Shown piece by piece: positions 63,649 through 64,000 of a DNA stretch of 64,000 nucleotides (the stretch's first letter is position 1; the number at the start of each line of letters is the position of its first letter). The stretch is from Exiguobacterium acetylicum (GTDB taxonomy: Bacteria; Bacillota; Bacilli; Exiguobacteriales; Exiguobacteriaceae), in the NCBI RefSeq assembly GCF_019890935.1, contig NZ_CP082333.1, forward strand, positions 2,382,001 through 2,446,000, given 5' to 3'. The translations under genes and the position numbers were made by a program. Under the pieces are notes generated by a model, which was given only the letters and a program-made list of their open reading frames with translations, was not told the DNA's origin and searched no databases.

Positions 63649-64000
63649 GGTACAGCTGCATATAACGGATATCCTTCCGCGTCCACCGGTCGACTCGCTG
63701 GTAAGTAATCACACGGAAAACGGGCGCCCGTCGCAAGCAGACAAGCGTCGAGCCAATCATCCATCGCAACATGCGACTTATGTTGTTCCCACAGCGGTGG
63801 ACAATCAAAACGCTTTAGTAATTCGATTCGTTCCTCAATGCCTTCGGTCGTCTTCTTTGAAAAACGTGCCGGATGACCGGCGAGTCGCGCGAAACAGACT
63901 TCCGGATGGGCTTCAATCATCTCCGTTCGATATACACTGCGAACTTCTCTGATTTTCGGTAATAGATACCACGCTTGTTTTGAAAGCCCGATCCCCGCAT
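63615..64000 (-). CDS. DUF429 protein (predicted RNase H-fold nuclease), partial
   Basis: The frame stays open from the stop at 63615 to the right edge (128 codons seen); the N-terminus is outside the window. DUF429 features: AGIGLSKQAWYLLPKIREV, then IEAHPEVCFARLAGH and RFSKKTTEGIEERIELL, with late acidic MDDWLDACLLA. The family is predicted to have an RNase H-like fold; no function is proven. It overlaps the convergent AI-2E gene by 21 bp. Confidence 0.85.
   Translation of the reverse strand, partial: AGIGLSKQAWYLLPKIREVRSVYRTEMIEAHPEVCFARLAGHPARFSKKTTEGIEERIELLKRFDCPPLWEQHKSHVAMDDWLDACLLATGARFPCDYLPASRPVDAEGYPLYAAVPKKSPSPKWCG

Noticed and set aside
1-64000. CRISPR arrays, prophage or IS elements, toxin-antitoxin or defence islands
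   Set aside because: No regularly spaced direct repeats, transposase, integrase or phage structural genes were seen; the content is syntenic core genes.

Overview
The window looks like a chromosomal segment of a low-to-mid GC Gram-positive bacterium of the Bacillales, most probably an Exiguobacterium. This is inferred from gene order and protein resemblance; no database was searched. Three blocks are collinear with known Bacillus subtilis neighbourhoods: acsA/acuABC-ccpA-aroA-ytxHG-murC-(sftA position)-ytpRQP-ytoP-ytzB-trmB-ytmP-amyX-ytlQP-pepV(ytjP)-ytzE-rsuA-like-ytgP-ytfP-leuS; then mnmM(ytqB)-metK-pckA-ytmA-ytkD; then pgi-yugJ/K-like-yugI and alaR-alaT. No rRNA, tRNA, CRISPR array, prophage or insertion sequence was recognised. 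The content is essentially core metabolism.

Region 1-10 kb: acetyl-CoA synthetase (cut by the left edge) diverges from its acetylation/deacetylation regulators acuABC. A double YtkA-like lipoprotein, the global carbon regulator ccpA, chorismate mutase/DAHP synthase, the ytxG-ytxH stress pair and an M29 aminopeptidase follow. Region 10-20 kb: a Dps ferritin with a sigma-B-like promoter, murC, a stand-alone protein that resembles only the N-terminal part of the DNA translocase SftA, ytpR/Q/P, a PTS IIC-like membrane protein, an M42 peptidase and trmB. Region 20-31 kb: a 33-residue membrane peptide resembling CydS, the acetoin genes alsS-alsD, a kinase-fold phosphotransferase, type I pullulanase, an RNA cyclic phosphodiesterase, an MFS exporter and dipeptidase PepV.

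Region 31-46 kb: a 250-bp nested-hairpin repeat, an RsuA-type pseudouridine synthase with the YtgP/MurJ flippase, leuS behind a T-box (CUC specifier), a HAD phosphatase, MFS and GNAT proteins, mnmM, and metK behind a SAM-I (S-box) riboswitch. Region 46-54 kb: pckA, whose promoter carries a near-consensus cre and two sites fitting the CcpN operator; an EAL-HDOD protein; the ytmA/ytkD pair; pgi; an iron alcohol dehydrogenase; and the S1-domain protein YugI. Region 54-64 kb: a second repeat copy, a class I ribonucleotide reductase operon (alpha subunit, flavodoxin, beta subunit) preceded by two NrdR-box-like sites 32 bp apart, a NifU-N-like protein, a glycosyltransferase, alaR-alaT, a tandem-MazG protein with an unassigned C-terminal part, an AI-2E family transporter and a DUF429 protein cut by the right edge.

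A theme runs through the window: overflow and gluconeogenic carbon metabolism (acs/acu, alsSD, alcohol dehydrogenase, pgi, pckA) lies around ccpA itself, with several plausible cre sites. No clearly new multi-gene system was found. The best leads are the motorless SftA-like protein, the doubly controlled pckA promoter, the flavodoxin-containing nrd operon with NrdR boxes, the tandem MazG protein, and the structured repeat family.
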